Origin: Veillonella sp.
GTDB taxonomy: Bacteria; Bacillota; Negativicutes; Veillonellales; Veillonellaceae
Length of the DNA stretch: 8,435 nucleotides
Reading direction: 5' to 3'
Assembly (NCBI GenBank): GCA_019419725.1
Contig: DXZL01000027.1
Coordinates: forward strand, 1-8,435
The notes under the pieces were generated by a model, which saw only the letters and a list, made by a program, of their open reading frames with translations, had not been told where the DNA came from and did not search any database. The number at the start of each line of letters is the position of its first letter. Within the stretch, counting starts at the first letter, position 1. The translations under genes were made by a program, and so were the position numbers. Shown one piece after another: positions 1-6,099 of this stretch.

Positions 1-226
1 CCATATAGCTCGTAGGTAATACGGCACCACGTACATTAAGATTATATTGACGCAAATGAACGGTGCTCAACAATTGGTCCTGTTCTAACCCGACCATTGT
101 ATTCTCTGGTTCATAGCAATTTGTAAAATAATATTGGAAGAACGGATCTTCCTTAGGTTCAAAGCAGTACGCCCATAGATTTTCTACATGAGGCGTATCT
201 TGAGCCGTCGCAATTCTAAATTCCAT
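1..226 (-). CDS. GNAT-family N-acetyltransferase, Eis-like (N-terminal part; runs off left edge)
   Basis: The first 75 codons of a leftward gene are present and the rest lies beyond the window. The protein starts MEFRIATAQDT and continues with LWAYCFEPKEDPFFQYYF and, near the cut, RGAVLPTSYM. Known family pattern: the N-terminal LWAYCF block and a later RG-(A/V)-LP-(T/A)-S-(Y/W) block match the Eis-like acetyltransferases of Firmicutes, which use acetyl-CoA to acetylate amines; the substrate cannot be read from sequence. The start is set by GAGGAC (233-238), six bases before the ATG. A terminator of the upstream DUF2156 gene lies between the two genes, so this gene probably has its own promoter, but no convincing -35/-10 pair was found. 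A plain GNAT of another subfamily is the main alternative, since the acetyl-CoA site is off the window. Confidence 0.8.
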   Translation of the reverse strand, partial: MEFRIATAQDTPHVENLWAYCFEPKEDPFFQYYFTNCYEPENTMVGLEQDQLLSTVHLRQYNLNVRGAVLPTSYM

Positions 227-390
227 AATTATGTCCTCGTTATATCATAAGAGCCGTTATCTATCTGTCGCGTCACAGCGTATAATATCTAATCTGATCT
301 AATTTAAGCACATCATATCGCCATATCGTCATATCGCCATGATGATACGATAGTTACATTCAAATAGATAGTCTAACAATTCTATTATAA
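227..390. other. Intergenic region with three tandem 8-bp units
   Basis: This gap between the DUF2156 terminator and the acetyltransferase start has no coding potential that I can support. It holds three tandem copies of CATATCGY at 314-337, followed by CATGATG, so the block is also roughly dyad symmetric (CATCAT at 311-316, ATGATG at 339-344). Minus-strand TATAAT (384-389) and TATTAT (282-287) hexamers could be -10 boxes for the acetyltransferase, but neither has a good -35 box, so no promoter is assigned. Confidence 0.5.
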
Positions 391-427
391 CAAAATGAGC
401 TATGAAGCACATCGACTTCATAGCTCA
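391..427 (-). terminator. Rho-independent terminator of the DUF2156 gene
   Basis: A perfect 12-bp stem, TGAGCTATGAAG with CTTCATAGCTCA (396-407 and 416-427), has an 8-nt loop. On the minus strand it begins five bases after the stop codon of the DUF2156 gene and is followed by TTTTG. Position and shape fit an intrinsic terminator that ends the leftward adaptor-DUF2156 transcript; the U tract is short. Confidence 0.8.
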
Positions 428-431
428 GATT

Positions 432-1349
432 TTATTTACCACCTGTCGCATTATCTGCTTCGTTAGCATATACTGCGTCATATTTTTCAGCAAAATGATC
501 TGGGTTATAAGATTCTTTTGCTTGACGAAGACCAGGTAAGCCCATATCTTCTTCACGGTTGATGAATTCTACATCGCTAAATTCATGACGAATGAATTCA
601 TTATTGATGGCTTGGTACAAACCACGAATATCTGGATTTGCTTTTTCAATGTGAATCAACGCCATTTTATCATTCAATAATTCACCGATACTGAAAGCTT
701 CAACGCGGCCAAACAATTTGATGGCGCCACCTTTAAGACCTAGAGCATCCCAGTTATCGAATAATAAGTTGATAGCTACCAATTCATCTTCGATTCCTTC
801 TTCATGATGAGTTTCTACCCAAGATGCTGCTGTTTCGCGGCACAATGGAATGATATCTTCAGTGATTGGCATATATTCATAGTTAGAATATTGCATACGG
901 AATTGGTTCAAATGGTTTTTCTTTTGACGGAATTTCTTACCAGACAAGTTGATAAGATCTTCGGATTTGTAAATGTATTCGTAGTTGTCGCGGTCAGGTG
1001 TAAATTCATAACGGCCAGGACATAACTCTTCCATGCGTTCTTTTACAACTTTGCTAACACCTTTGAAACGGAATGGCAAGTTATTTTCTACGAACCATTC
1101 TTTAGCGCGTAATAAACCATCAAGGAACTTTGCATCTTTACCGGCAAATGGTGGTAATAGGAACGGTTCACGTTTACCGCCACCTTGGATGTACAATACG
1201 CCATTTTCCTCAGCCCAACGAATACCATACGCATCTTGCCACATAAACAATGTAGTAAAGCAGTTATCAGATGCTTCGTAATGATGTTGTTCAAAATATT
1301 TATCGATTAATGGTTTATCTCTTAATTCAAAACGTTTAAATTCTAAAAT
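432..1349 (-). CDS. DUF2156 (LPG synthase C-terminal-like) protein, probable ATT start
   Basis: The product of 305 residues belongs to DUF2156/PF09924, related to the C-terminal domain of phosphatidylglycerol lysyltransferase, which has tandem GNAT-like folds. The stand-alone proteins are presumed cytosolic aminoacyl or acyl transferases of unknown substrate. Family hallmarks seen are FMWQDAYGIRWAEENG (about 34-49), SGKKFRQKKNHLNQF (136-150) and NREEDMGLPGLRQAKESYNP (264-283). The reading frame continues upstream of the first ATG or TTG with family-like sequence LEFKRFELRDKPLIDKYFEQ, so those codons are not the start. The only start that suits the perfect AGGAGG is ATT at 1347-1349, seven bases downstream; an in-frame TGA lies not far upstream. 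A TTG at 1248-1250 would remove 33 conserved-looking residues and has no ribosome site. The gene follows the efflux adaptor gene after 66 bases without a terminator, so they are probably co-transcribed. Confidence 0.85.
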   Translation of the reverse strand: MLEFKRFELRDKPLIDKYFEQHHYEASDNCFTTLFMWQDAYGIRWAEENGVLYIQGGGKREPFLLPPFAGKDAKFLDGLLRAKEWFVENNLPFRFKGVSKVVKERMEELCPGRYEFTPDRDNYEYIYKSEDLINLSGKKFRQKKNHLNQFRMQYSNYEYMPITEDIIPLCRETAASWVETHHEEGIEDELVAINLLFDNWDALGLKGGAIKLFGRVEAFSIGELLNDKMALIHIEKANPDIRGLYQAINNEFIRHEFSDVEFINREEDMGLPGLRQAKESYNPDHFAEKYDAVYANEADNATGGK

Positions 1350-1356
1350 AATAATC

Positions 1357-1362
1357 CCTCCT
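1357..1362 (-). promoter_or_regulatory. Ribosome binding site that places the ATT start
   Basis: The minus strand reads AGGAGG, then GATTATT, then ATT TTA GAA TTT. The spacing from AGGAGG to the third ATT is seven bases, which is optimal. No ATG, GTG or TTG occurs in frame at a usable distance. The preceding in-frame CTG codons (for example the one two codons before GGA GGG) have no ribosome site and would put this AGGAGG inside the gene. Confidence 0.75.
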
Positions 1363-1415
1363 ATCAGATTCCTCAGTCGAGGTATTCACCATCAGTGAAA
1401 GTTTAATGTTGTTCA

Positions 1416-2534
1416 TTATAATTTAACGGATTCGCCTAATTCAAAGGTTCCATCACTTGTGATTACCTTATCGCCTTCGTTTAGGCCTGAAATAATAGCT
1501 ACATCATCATCTTCTGTCATACCAACCTCAACGACACGTACGTCAACTGTATTATTTTCAGTCAATACATATACATATTTGCCGTCTTGGTTTTCACGAA
1601 CTGCTTTACTTGGAACAGTGAGCATCTTCGCTTTTACATTAGACTCGATAATCAATGTATAGAATTCACCAGCCTTGATGAGGCCTTTGTCATTGTTGAA
1701 AGTAGCTTTCACAAGAACACTTGGCACATTTTCTGGCTGTGTTACATCTACATAGGTCAATTCACCAGGTAATTCTTGGTCGCCTACCTTAAGGAGTACC
1801 TTGATTCCCTTTTTAGCATCAGGTGTGCCAAGCTTCATCGCCGCATCACGAGGGATACTAAGGGATGCTACCATCGGTGTAGATTGTTGAATCATCATGA
1901 ACGGACGATCTGCAATGGCCATTTGACGGTCTTCATTGTAAATAGCCGTTACCGTACCAGCTATAGGCGCTACAATTGTAGATGCTGCCATTTGTGCAGA
2001 TACTTGAGCGATTTGAGCCTCAATAGCCGCCGTATTAGCGCCACCGCCGCCACCGCCAGTTGTTACTGTCGTAGTTTGTGGTTGAGACCGCTCTACAATG
2101 CGATCATATTCTTTTTGAGTAATCATGCCCGCTTCGCGCATCTTCTGAGCTTGTGCCAATTGAGCACTATCTACAGACGCTGCTGTCGTAGTTGTCACAG
2201 ACGTCGCATAAGACTGAGCTGAGGCTTGCGCTAACTGACCTTGTAAGGATGCTAGCTGTTGCTGTAAAGCCGATGTATCTACAGTGGCCAAGACTTGACC
2301 TTGTTGTACTTGGTCGCCTACTTTCACAGCATATGCGACCTGCCCCGTCAACGTCGGCGTTACCGTCGCCTTATTGAGAGCTGTTACATTGGCGTCATTA
2401 TGGATCTGCAGCGGCATATCCTTGTATGTTACATCAGCAACGGATACCGTTTTCGTACCGCAACCAGCGATGGCCAAGGCCATCATCACAACACCAAGCA
2501 TAGCAACTACAGAATAAATTCGTTTTAATTTCAT
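1416..2534 (-). CDS. Efflux RND/HlyD-type periplasmic adaptor subunit (membrane fusion protein), lipoprotein
   Basis: This 372-residue protein has a type II signal peptide (MKLKRIYSVV...LAIAGC, acylated Cys25), so it should be anchored in the inner membrane facing the periplasm. Adaptors of this family join an inner-membrane pump to an outer-membrane channel. Domains seen: first lipoyl half about 58-86 (GQVAYAVKVGDQVQQGQVLA), an alpha-hairpin rich in Gln, Ala and Ser about 88-185 with KMREAGMITQKEYDR, second lipoyl half about 186-215 (IVAPIAGTVTAIYNEDRQ), a beta-barrel about 225-300 and a membrane-proximal end (VPSKAVRENQDGKYVYVL). The hairpin holds a Thr-rich stretch and six glycines in a row (160-165). 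The start at 2534 is chosen because AGGAAG precedes it by seven bases and the signal peptide begins there. No pump permease or outer-membrane factor is in the window, so the partner is unknown. Confidence 0.9.
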   Translation of the reverse strand: MKLKRIYSVVAMLGVVMMALAIAGCGTKTVSVADVTYKDMPLQIHNDANVTALNKATVTPTLTGQVAYAVKVGDQVQQGQVLATVDTSALQQQLASLQGQLAQASAQSYATSVTTTTAASVDSAQLAQAQKMREAGMITQKEYDRIVERSQPQTTTVTTGGGGGGANTAAIEAQIAQVSAQMAASTIVAPIAGTVTAIYNEDRQMAIADRPFMMIQQSTPMVASLSIPRDAAMKLGTPDAKKGIKVLLKVGDQELPGELTYVDVTQPENVPSVLVKATFNNDKGLIKAGEFYTLIIESNVKAKMLTVPSKAVRENQDGKYVYVLTENNTVDVRVVEVGMTEDDDVAIISGLNEGDKVITSDGTFELGESVKL

Positions 2535-2551
2535 TCTGTCACTTCCTATCA

Positions 2552-2569
2552 TATTGATTTTTATCAATA
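2552..2569. promoter_or_regulatory. FNR/CRP-family operator-like site, TTGAT-N4-ATCAA
   Basis: TATTGAT-TTTT-ATCAATA is a perfect inverted repeat whose core (2554-2567) equals the classical FNR consensus TTGAT-N4-ATCAA. It sits between the divergent adaptor and aldo/keto reductase genes. Relative to the proposed adaptor promoter (-10 at 2574-2579) it covers about +1 to +14, a position expected to repress. For the reductase it overlaps a possible -35 box, or lies near -43 if TAGAAT (2593-2598) is the -10. The regulator and the direction of control are inferred. Confidence 0.55.
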
Positions 2570-2583
2570 CCTTAGTATATCAT
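2555..2583 (+). promoter_or_regulatory. Possible promoter for the aldo/keto reductase
   Basis: TTGATT (2555-2560) and TATCAT (2578-2583) are separated by 17 bases and would start transcription near 2590, giving a leader of about 56 bases. TAGAAT at 2593-2598 is an alternative -10. Either choice puts the FNR-type palindrome in contact with the polymerase site, and the element overlaps the divergent adaptor promoter. Confidence 0.4.
2574..2582 (-). promoter_or_regulatory. Extended -10 promoter for the adaptor-DUF2156 genes
   Basis: The minus strand reads TGATATACT, an extended -10 (TG-N-TATACT) 40 bases before the adaptor start codon. No good -35 is visible, which is normal for extended -10 promoters. 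The same motif type precedes two other minus-strand genes in the window (5951-5959 and 7989-7997). Confidence 0.5.
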
Positions 2584-2645
2584 AAAATCAATTAGAATTG
2601 TATGAAAGCTAATTCCTTTAATTAATGGATATAACGGAGGTTCTC

Positions 2646-3497
2646 ATGGAAGAACGGATGGATTTTAGAATTTTAAATAACGGTAGCTTTATTCCCTCTA
2701 TCGGTTATGGTACCTACAAAACAGGTAGCGAAGGGGAAACAGAACAAGCCGTAACTAATGCATTAAACGTAGGTTATCGATTGCTCGATACAGCTGCTTA
2801 CTACGGCAACGAAGAGGCCGTTGGTAGAGGCATCAAAGCATCTGGTGTTAAACGTACGGATATTATTGTAACTACCAAGATTTGGCATACCGACGCAGGC
2901 TATGATAATACAATGCGTGCTGTTGAAAGCTCCTTAAAAAAATTAGACACTAATTATATCGACATCATGCTCGTACATCAACCCCTTGGCGACTATTACG
3001 GTTCTTGGCGCGCCATGGAAGAGTTATACGATCAAAACGTATTGCGTGGGTTAGGCCTGTCTAACTTTTACGAAGATCGCTTAATCGACTTGCTATATCA
3101 CTGCAATGTGAAACCGGTGGTGAACCAAATTGAATGTCACCCATTCAACCAACGCCAATCTCTTATCCAATTGATGAGAAAGCATCAAGTAGTAGGCATG
3201 GCTTGGTCTCCATTCACCCGTGACCGCCAACCTATTTTTGACCATCCTATCATCAAAAGCTTGGCTGAAAAATACGGAGTGTCTAAACATCAAATCATCT
3301 TGCGTTGGCACATCCAACGTGGCATCATTCCATTGCCAAAGGCAAATAACGTAAGCCATATGGAGGCTAACTTTGATGTATTCGATTTCAAGCTCACAAA
3401 CATCGATATGGACGTTATGGAACTATTAGACCAACAAAACTTCTTAGAAGATCACCATACAGCACCAGGTCTTGAACGACTATTACAACTTAAATAG
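2646..3497 (+). CDS. Aldo/keto reductase (AKR5/2,5-diketogluconate reductase-like)
   Basis: A 283-residue cytosolic NAD(P)H-dependent carbonyl reductase of the aldo/keto reductase TIM-barrel family, of usual length for bacterial AKR5-type enzymes. The catalytic tetrad is complete: Asp48 and Tyr53 in LLDTAAYYGNEEAVG, Lys78 in VTTKIW and His111 in MLVHQP. Further family blocks are GLSNF (137-141), VNQIECHPF (159-167), AWSPF (186-190) and IPLPKANNVSHMEANF (228-243). In that cofactor loop the usual Lys-Ser...Arg that holds the NADPH 2'-phosphate reads Lys232-Ala233...His238, so cofactor preference may differ. The substrate is not readable. GGAGG five bases before the ATG at 2646 fixes the start; an earlier in-frame ATG at 2625 has no ribosome site. 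The gene stands alone, divergent from the adaptor gene, and ends at a bidirectional terminator. Confidence 0.93.
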   Translation: MEERMDFRILNNGSFIPSIGYGTYKTGSEGETEQAVTNALNVGYRLLDTAAYYGNEEAVGRGIKASGVKRTDIIVTTKIWHTDAGYDNTMRAVESSLKKLDTNYIDIMLVHQPLGDYYGSWRAMEELYDQNVLRGLGLSNFYEDRLIDLLYHCNVKPVVNQIECHPFNQRQSLIQLMRKHQVVGMAWSPFTRDRQPIFDHPIIKSLAEKYGVSKHQIILRWHIQRGIIPLPKANNVSHMEANFDVFDFKLTNIDMDVMELLDQQNFLEDHHTAPGLERLLQLK

Positions 3498-3503
3498 TAC
3501 ATA

Positions 3504-3524
3504 CTAACTCCTATTTGTAGTTAG
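3504..3524. repeat. Small inverted repeat after the aldo/keto reductase
   Basis: CTAACT (3504-3509) pairs with AGTTAG (3519-3524). It lies seven bases beyond the reductase stop codon but is not followed by a T run, so it is not called a terminator. The rest of 3525-3584 shows nothing that I can interpret. Confidence 0.3.
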
Positions 3525-3584
3525 CATCAATTATAATACACACTACAACTATGATGACAAAGTAAATAAAACAATATATGTAAA

Positions 3585-3628
3585 AAACCACTTATATCTA
3601 AGTTAGATAGATATAAGTGGTTTATTTT
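3585..3628. terminator. Bidirectional terminator between the aldo/keto reductase and azlD
   Basis: A perfect 15-bp stem (3585-3599 with 3609-3623; AAACCACTTATATCT and its complement) closes a 9-nt loop. Rightward it is followed by ATTTTATTTT. Leftward it is followed by a run of six T. It lies between convergent genes and its right edge meets the stop codon of azlD, so it probably ends both transcripts. Confidence 0.85.
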
Positions 3629-3965
3629 ATTTTGGTACATTAAATACGGCTTGTACGAGTATCATATAAATCACTGTACCGGCAGCAATCGATATGAGCA
3701 TGTTACGCTTCCATAGATGTAATCCTACCGTAACGACTAATGCTATGAGCTCAGGGATACCATAAGGATATGCTAGAACGACAGTCTCTTTAAAGGTATA
3801 TACAACGAGCATGCCCATAACGGCAGCCGGCAAAGCCTTACCTAAAAAAAGTACAAAATCTGGCGCCTTTTTTCCTGGTGGAAATACGAGGAAGGCACCA
3901 AAACGAGTAAGTAATGTACCGGCTACAACAATAGCAACGGTGATGACCATTTCTGTACTAGTCAA
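3627..3965 (-). CDS. azlD: AzlD-family branched-chain amino acid transport protein
   Basis: A 112-residue integral membrane protein of the AzlD family (PF05437), the small partner of AzlC in exporters of branched-chain amino acids and related compounds. About four hydrophobic segments are seen (roughly 5-28, 42-58, 68-85 and 89-108). Family-like blocks are LLTRFGAFLVFPPGKK near the N-terminus and GKALPAAVMGMLVVY in the middle. The chosen start is TTG at 3965, eight bases after GGAGG and preceding TSTEMVITVAIVVAG; this overlaps the azlC stop by eight bases and suggests translational coupling. An upstream TTG at 3992 has no ribosome site. The first ATG inside the gene would cut into the first membrane helix. 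Assignment to the family is firm; the transported substrate is inferred. Confidence 0.88.
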   Translation of the reverse strand: MTSTEMVITVAIVVAGTLLTRFGAFLVFPPGKKAPDFVLFLGKALPAAVMGMLVVYTFKETVVLAYPYGIPELIALVVTVGLHLWKRNMLISIAAGTVIYMILVQAVFNVPK

Positions 3966-4671
3966 GATGTACACCTCCCCACTTATACGCAATATAGCAG
4001 GCTACTAGCATACAGCTCATAGATAAAAGCATAAAGAGCGATTTGCCTACCAATAAGAGCATAACTATCGCCATAGCGGCACCAGCTACGCCAAAGGCTC
4101 TTATCTTGTTATTTTTTGCGTTGAGCAGCATTTCAAGGAATACCACAATGAATAGACCTGGTAATACAAAATCGATGCCCCGTAAATCTACGGTGGCCAA
4201 GAGATTGCCAAACAGACCGCCTACAAAGGTACTAAATACCCAGAACACATAGTTAAGCCAAGACACGTGGAAGTAAAACCACTTTTCATCCACATCATCC
4301 GGTAACTTAGTAGCCATATTGATGGCAAAACTTTCATCACACATCCAAGCAACCGTAGGAAACCATTTCCAGCCCATATGTACATACCGTTGTAGTGCAG
4401 ATAGTCCATAAAAGAAATGGCGTCCATTAACGAACATGGTCAGTATAAACGCATTAATCGGATCAAATCCGGCCATCAACATGCCAATCGTCACAAACTC
4501 CATGGATCCTGCAAAAATGGTAGCCGCTAAAACCGGCGCCGTCCACCAAGGGAACCCTTGGCTCGTTGCATATAAACCAAATCCTAAACCTATGAAAAAG
4601 AAGCTGATACCCATAGGAACCATAATAGGAAATGCAAAGGAAAATGCACTTCGATTTTTTATTTCATTCAT
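3958..4671 (-). CDS. azlC: AzlC-family branched-chain amino acid permease subunit
   Basis: A 237-residue polytopic membrane protein of the AzlC family (PF03591), the large subunit of AzlCD exporters for branched-chain amino acids. Family features: AFSFAFPIMVPMGISFFFIGLGFG at the N-terminus (first helix), TIFAGSMEFVTIGMLMAG, and FVNGRHFFYGLSALQRY, which corresponds to the conserved NxRH-(x)2-YG motif. The C-terminal half is largely hydrophobic (LPGLFIVVFLEMLL, AMAIVMLLLVGKSLF). The start at 4671 has AGGAGG eight bases upstream. It follows the yqhD-type gene after 52 bases with no terminator between them and overlaps azlD by eight bases, so the three are probably one leftward transcript. The link between aldehyde reduction and amino-acid export is not an established pairing known to me. 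Confidence 0.92.
   Translation of the reverse strand: MNEIKNRSAFSFAFPIMVPMGISFFFIGLGFGLYATSQGFPWWTAPVLAATIFAGSMEFVTIGMLMAGFDPINAFILTMFVNGRHFFYGLSALQRYVHMGWKWFPTVAWMCDESFAINMATKLPDDVDEKWFYFHVSWLNYVFWVFSTFVGGLFGNLLATVDLRGIDFVLPGLFIVVFLEMLLNAKNNKIRAFGVAGAAMAIVMLLLVGKSLFMLLSMSCMLVACYIAYKWGGVHLD
3972..3980 (-). promoter_or_regulatory. Ribosome binding site of azlD inside the end of azlC
   Basis: The minus strand reads GGGGAGGTG inside the last codons of azlC, eight bases before the proposed TTG start of azlD (3965). It decides the start and implies that translation of azlD is coupled to termination of azlC (TTGACTAG overlap). Confidence 0.65.
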
Positions 4672-4723
4672 AGGGGTCGCCTCCTTTCCACATCACATAC
4701 ATTTAAAGTGTTAATGTCATTTA

Positions 4724-5890
4724 TTATAAAGCACGCGTTAAAATTTCGCGAGCTACTTCTGGTGTTACATCACCTTTTTCACCAAGTCGTGTCATACCAT
4801 GGTCTTCTAATTGTTTCACAATTTTATCAACGGCTTCAGCGCCAAGACCATAATCTTTCAAATGAGTAGATACGCCAAGGGACTCGAAGAATTCACGAGT
4901 TTTTGCGATAGCTTTATCCGCTTTCTCTTCCTTTGTACCTTCTGTAATATTCCATACACGTGTAGCATATTGTGCCAATTTATCGAGCTTGTCAGCTTTT
5001 TTCACCTCTAACAACGCAGGCAATACGATAGCCAATGTAATGCCGTGGTCAAGATGGTAAGCCGCCGTTAACTCATGACCGATAAGATGTGTTGCCCAGT
5101 CTTGCGGCACACCGGCACCGATCAATCCATTTAATGCTAAGGTAGAGGCCCACACGTGATTAGCACGAACATCGTAGTTTTCTGGGTTCTCTACTGTTTC
5201 TTTGCCGATTTCAATCATAGTTTTCAAGATACCTTCACTAAAACGATCTTGAATACGGCCGTCTACAGGATATGTTAAATATTGCTCTGTGGTATGCACA
5301 AATGTATCGATAACGCCATTCTTAACTTGTTTTTCTGGCAATGTGAAAGTCAATGTTGGATCGAGCATAGAGAACTTAGGGAACACTAAGCTACTGAACA
5401 CAGGGAACTTACCATCACCATAGGTAATAACAGCGCCATTGTTCATTTCAGAACCTGTAGCAGGAAGTGTCATAACGGTACCAAATGGCAATGGATTTGG
5501 CACCATTTCTACTGGAACCTCTGGTACACCAGCTTTCATAACATCAATAACAGGGCCATCATAAGTAGCACCCATAACGATGAGCTTTGTAGCGTCCACT
5601 ACGGAACCACCACCTACAGCAAGGACGAAATCTACGCCATGTTCTTTAATAAAAGCAACGGCACGTTCACATGTTTCAAGAGATGGGTTTGGTTCAATGC
5701 CGCCGAACTGCTCAACCTTACGATTGCCAAGAGCTGCAACAATGCGGTCAATAAGACCACTGCGCACAGCGGAGCCACCACCATACGTAATGAGTACCTT
5801 TGCATCCTTTGGCACTAATGCATTTAATTCGCTCAATCGATCTTTACCGAATACAATATGTGTAGGGTTATAAAAATCAAAGTTAAACAT
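4724..5890 (-). CDS. yqhD: Iron-dependent alcohol dehydrogenase/aldehyde reductase, YqhD type
   Basis: This 388-residue cytosolic enzyme matches E. coli YqhD (387 residues) through most of its length as I recall that sequence; YqhD is an NADPH-dependent reductase of short-chain and lipid-derived aldehydes. Cofactor-binding blocks are ITYGGGSAVRSG (34-45) and LAVGGGSVVDATK (90-102). The metal ligands are all present: Asp195 and His199 in GVIDTFVHTTEQY, His268 in DWATHLIGHE and His282 in LDHGITLAIVLP. LPATGSEMN (142-150) and GLIGAGVPQDWATH (255-268) are further hallmarks. The start has AGGAGG five bases before the ATG. An extended -10 promoter lies 60 bases upstream. Butanol dehydrogenase (BdhA) is the close alternative name; family and chemistry are firm, the natural substrate is not. 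Confidence 0.94.
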   Translation of the reverse strand: MFNFDFYNPTHIVFGKDRLSELNALVPKDAKVLITYGGGSAVRSGLIDRIVAALGNRKVEQFGGIEPNPSLETCERAVAFIKEHGVDFVLAVGGGSVVDATKLIVMGATYDGPVIDVMKAGVPEVPVEMVPNPLPFGTVMTLPATGSEMNNGAVITYGDGKFPVFSSLVFPKFSMLDPTLTFTLPEKQVKNGVIDTFVHTTEQYLTYPVDGRIQDRFSEGILKTMIEIGKETVENPENYDVRANHVWASTLALNGLIGAGVPQDWATHLIGHELTAAYHLDHGITLAIVLPALLEVKKADKLDKLAQYATRVWNITEGTKEEKADKAIAKTREFFESLGVSTHLKDYGLGAEAVDKIVKQLEDHGMTRLGEKGDVTPEVAREILTRAL

Positions 5891-5950
5891 AGTGACCTCC
5901 TATGTATATCATATAAAACCTATAAGTCTAATTGTACGAAATTTATATCT

Positions 5951-5959
5951 ATTATATCA
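5951..5959 (-). promoter_or_regulatory. Extended -10 promoter of the yqhD-azlCD genes
   Basis: The minus strand reads TGATATAAT, a perfect extended -10. Transcription would start near 5944 and leave a leader of about 54 bases before the yqhD-type start codon. The -35 region (ATCTAA with 17-base spacing) is poor, as is common with an extended -10. Confidence 0.6.
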
Positions 5960-6070
5960 TTTTTTCGATATTCTTAGATATGCTACACCCCTTATCATCA
6001 GCGAGCTCATAAAAGCCATAGCTTTAATCTATAGCTAACCGATATCTTTTGCTCTATATACAAAATCCCA
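5960..6070. other. Divergent intergenic region between the yqhD-type and metQ-like genes
   Basis: No gene is seen. AAAGC-CATA-GCTTT (near 6013-6026) can form a small hairpin and is followed by TATAGCTA, a partial repeat of the same bases. I looked for a SAM-I riboswitch or T-box, as expected before a methionine-transport gene, and saw neither conserved core. Confidence 0.4.
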
Positions 6071-6099
6071 TTCACATGATAGGATATATACATTATATG
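6071..6099 (+). promoter_or_regulatory. Possible promoter of the metQ-like gene
   Basis: TTCACA (6071-6076, one mismatch to TTGACA) and TATATG (6094-6099) are 17 bases apart. Transcription would start near 6106, giving a leader of about 15 bases that still includes the ribosome site. The -10 is imperfect and lies within the palindrome 6085-6105. Confidence 0.4.

Noticed and set aside
432..1250. Shorter DUF2156 start at TTG (1248-1250)
   Set aside because: No ribosome site upstream and it discards 33 residues of family-like sequence; the AGGAGG lies next to the ATT instead.
804..1281. Plus-strand open frames opposite the DUF2156 gene
   Set aside because: They lack ribosome sites and family-like sequence and mirror a well-supported minus-strand gene.
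1776..2222. 148-codon plus-strand open frame opposite the adaptor gene
   Set aside because: The product is rich in Arg, Cys and Ser with no domain pattern; it is the antisense of Gln/Ala/Thr/Gly-rich coding sequence.
2625..2645. Earlier ATG for the aldo/keto reductase
   Set aside because: No ribosome site precedes it and GGAGG lies between it and the ATG at 2646.
3966..3992. Longer azlD from TTG at 3992
   Set aside because: It would put the clear GGGGAGGTG ribosome site inside the gene and has none of its own.
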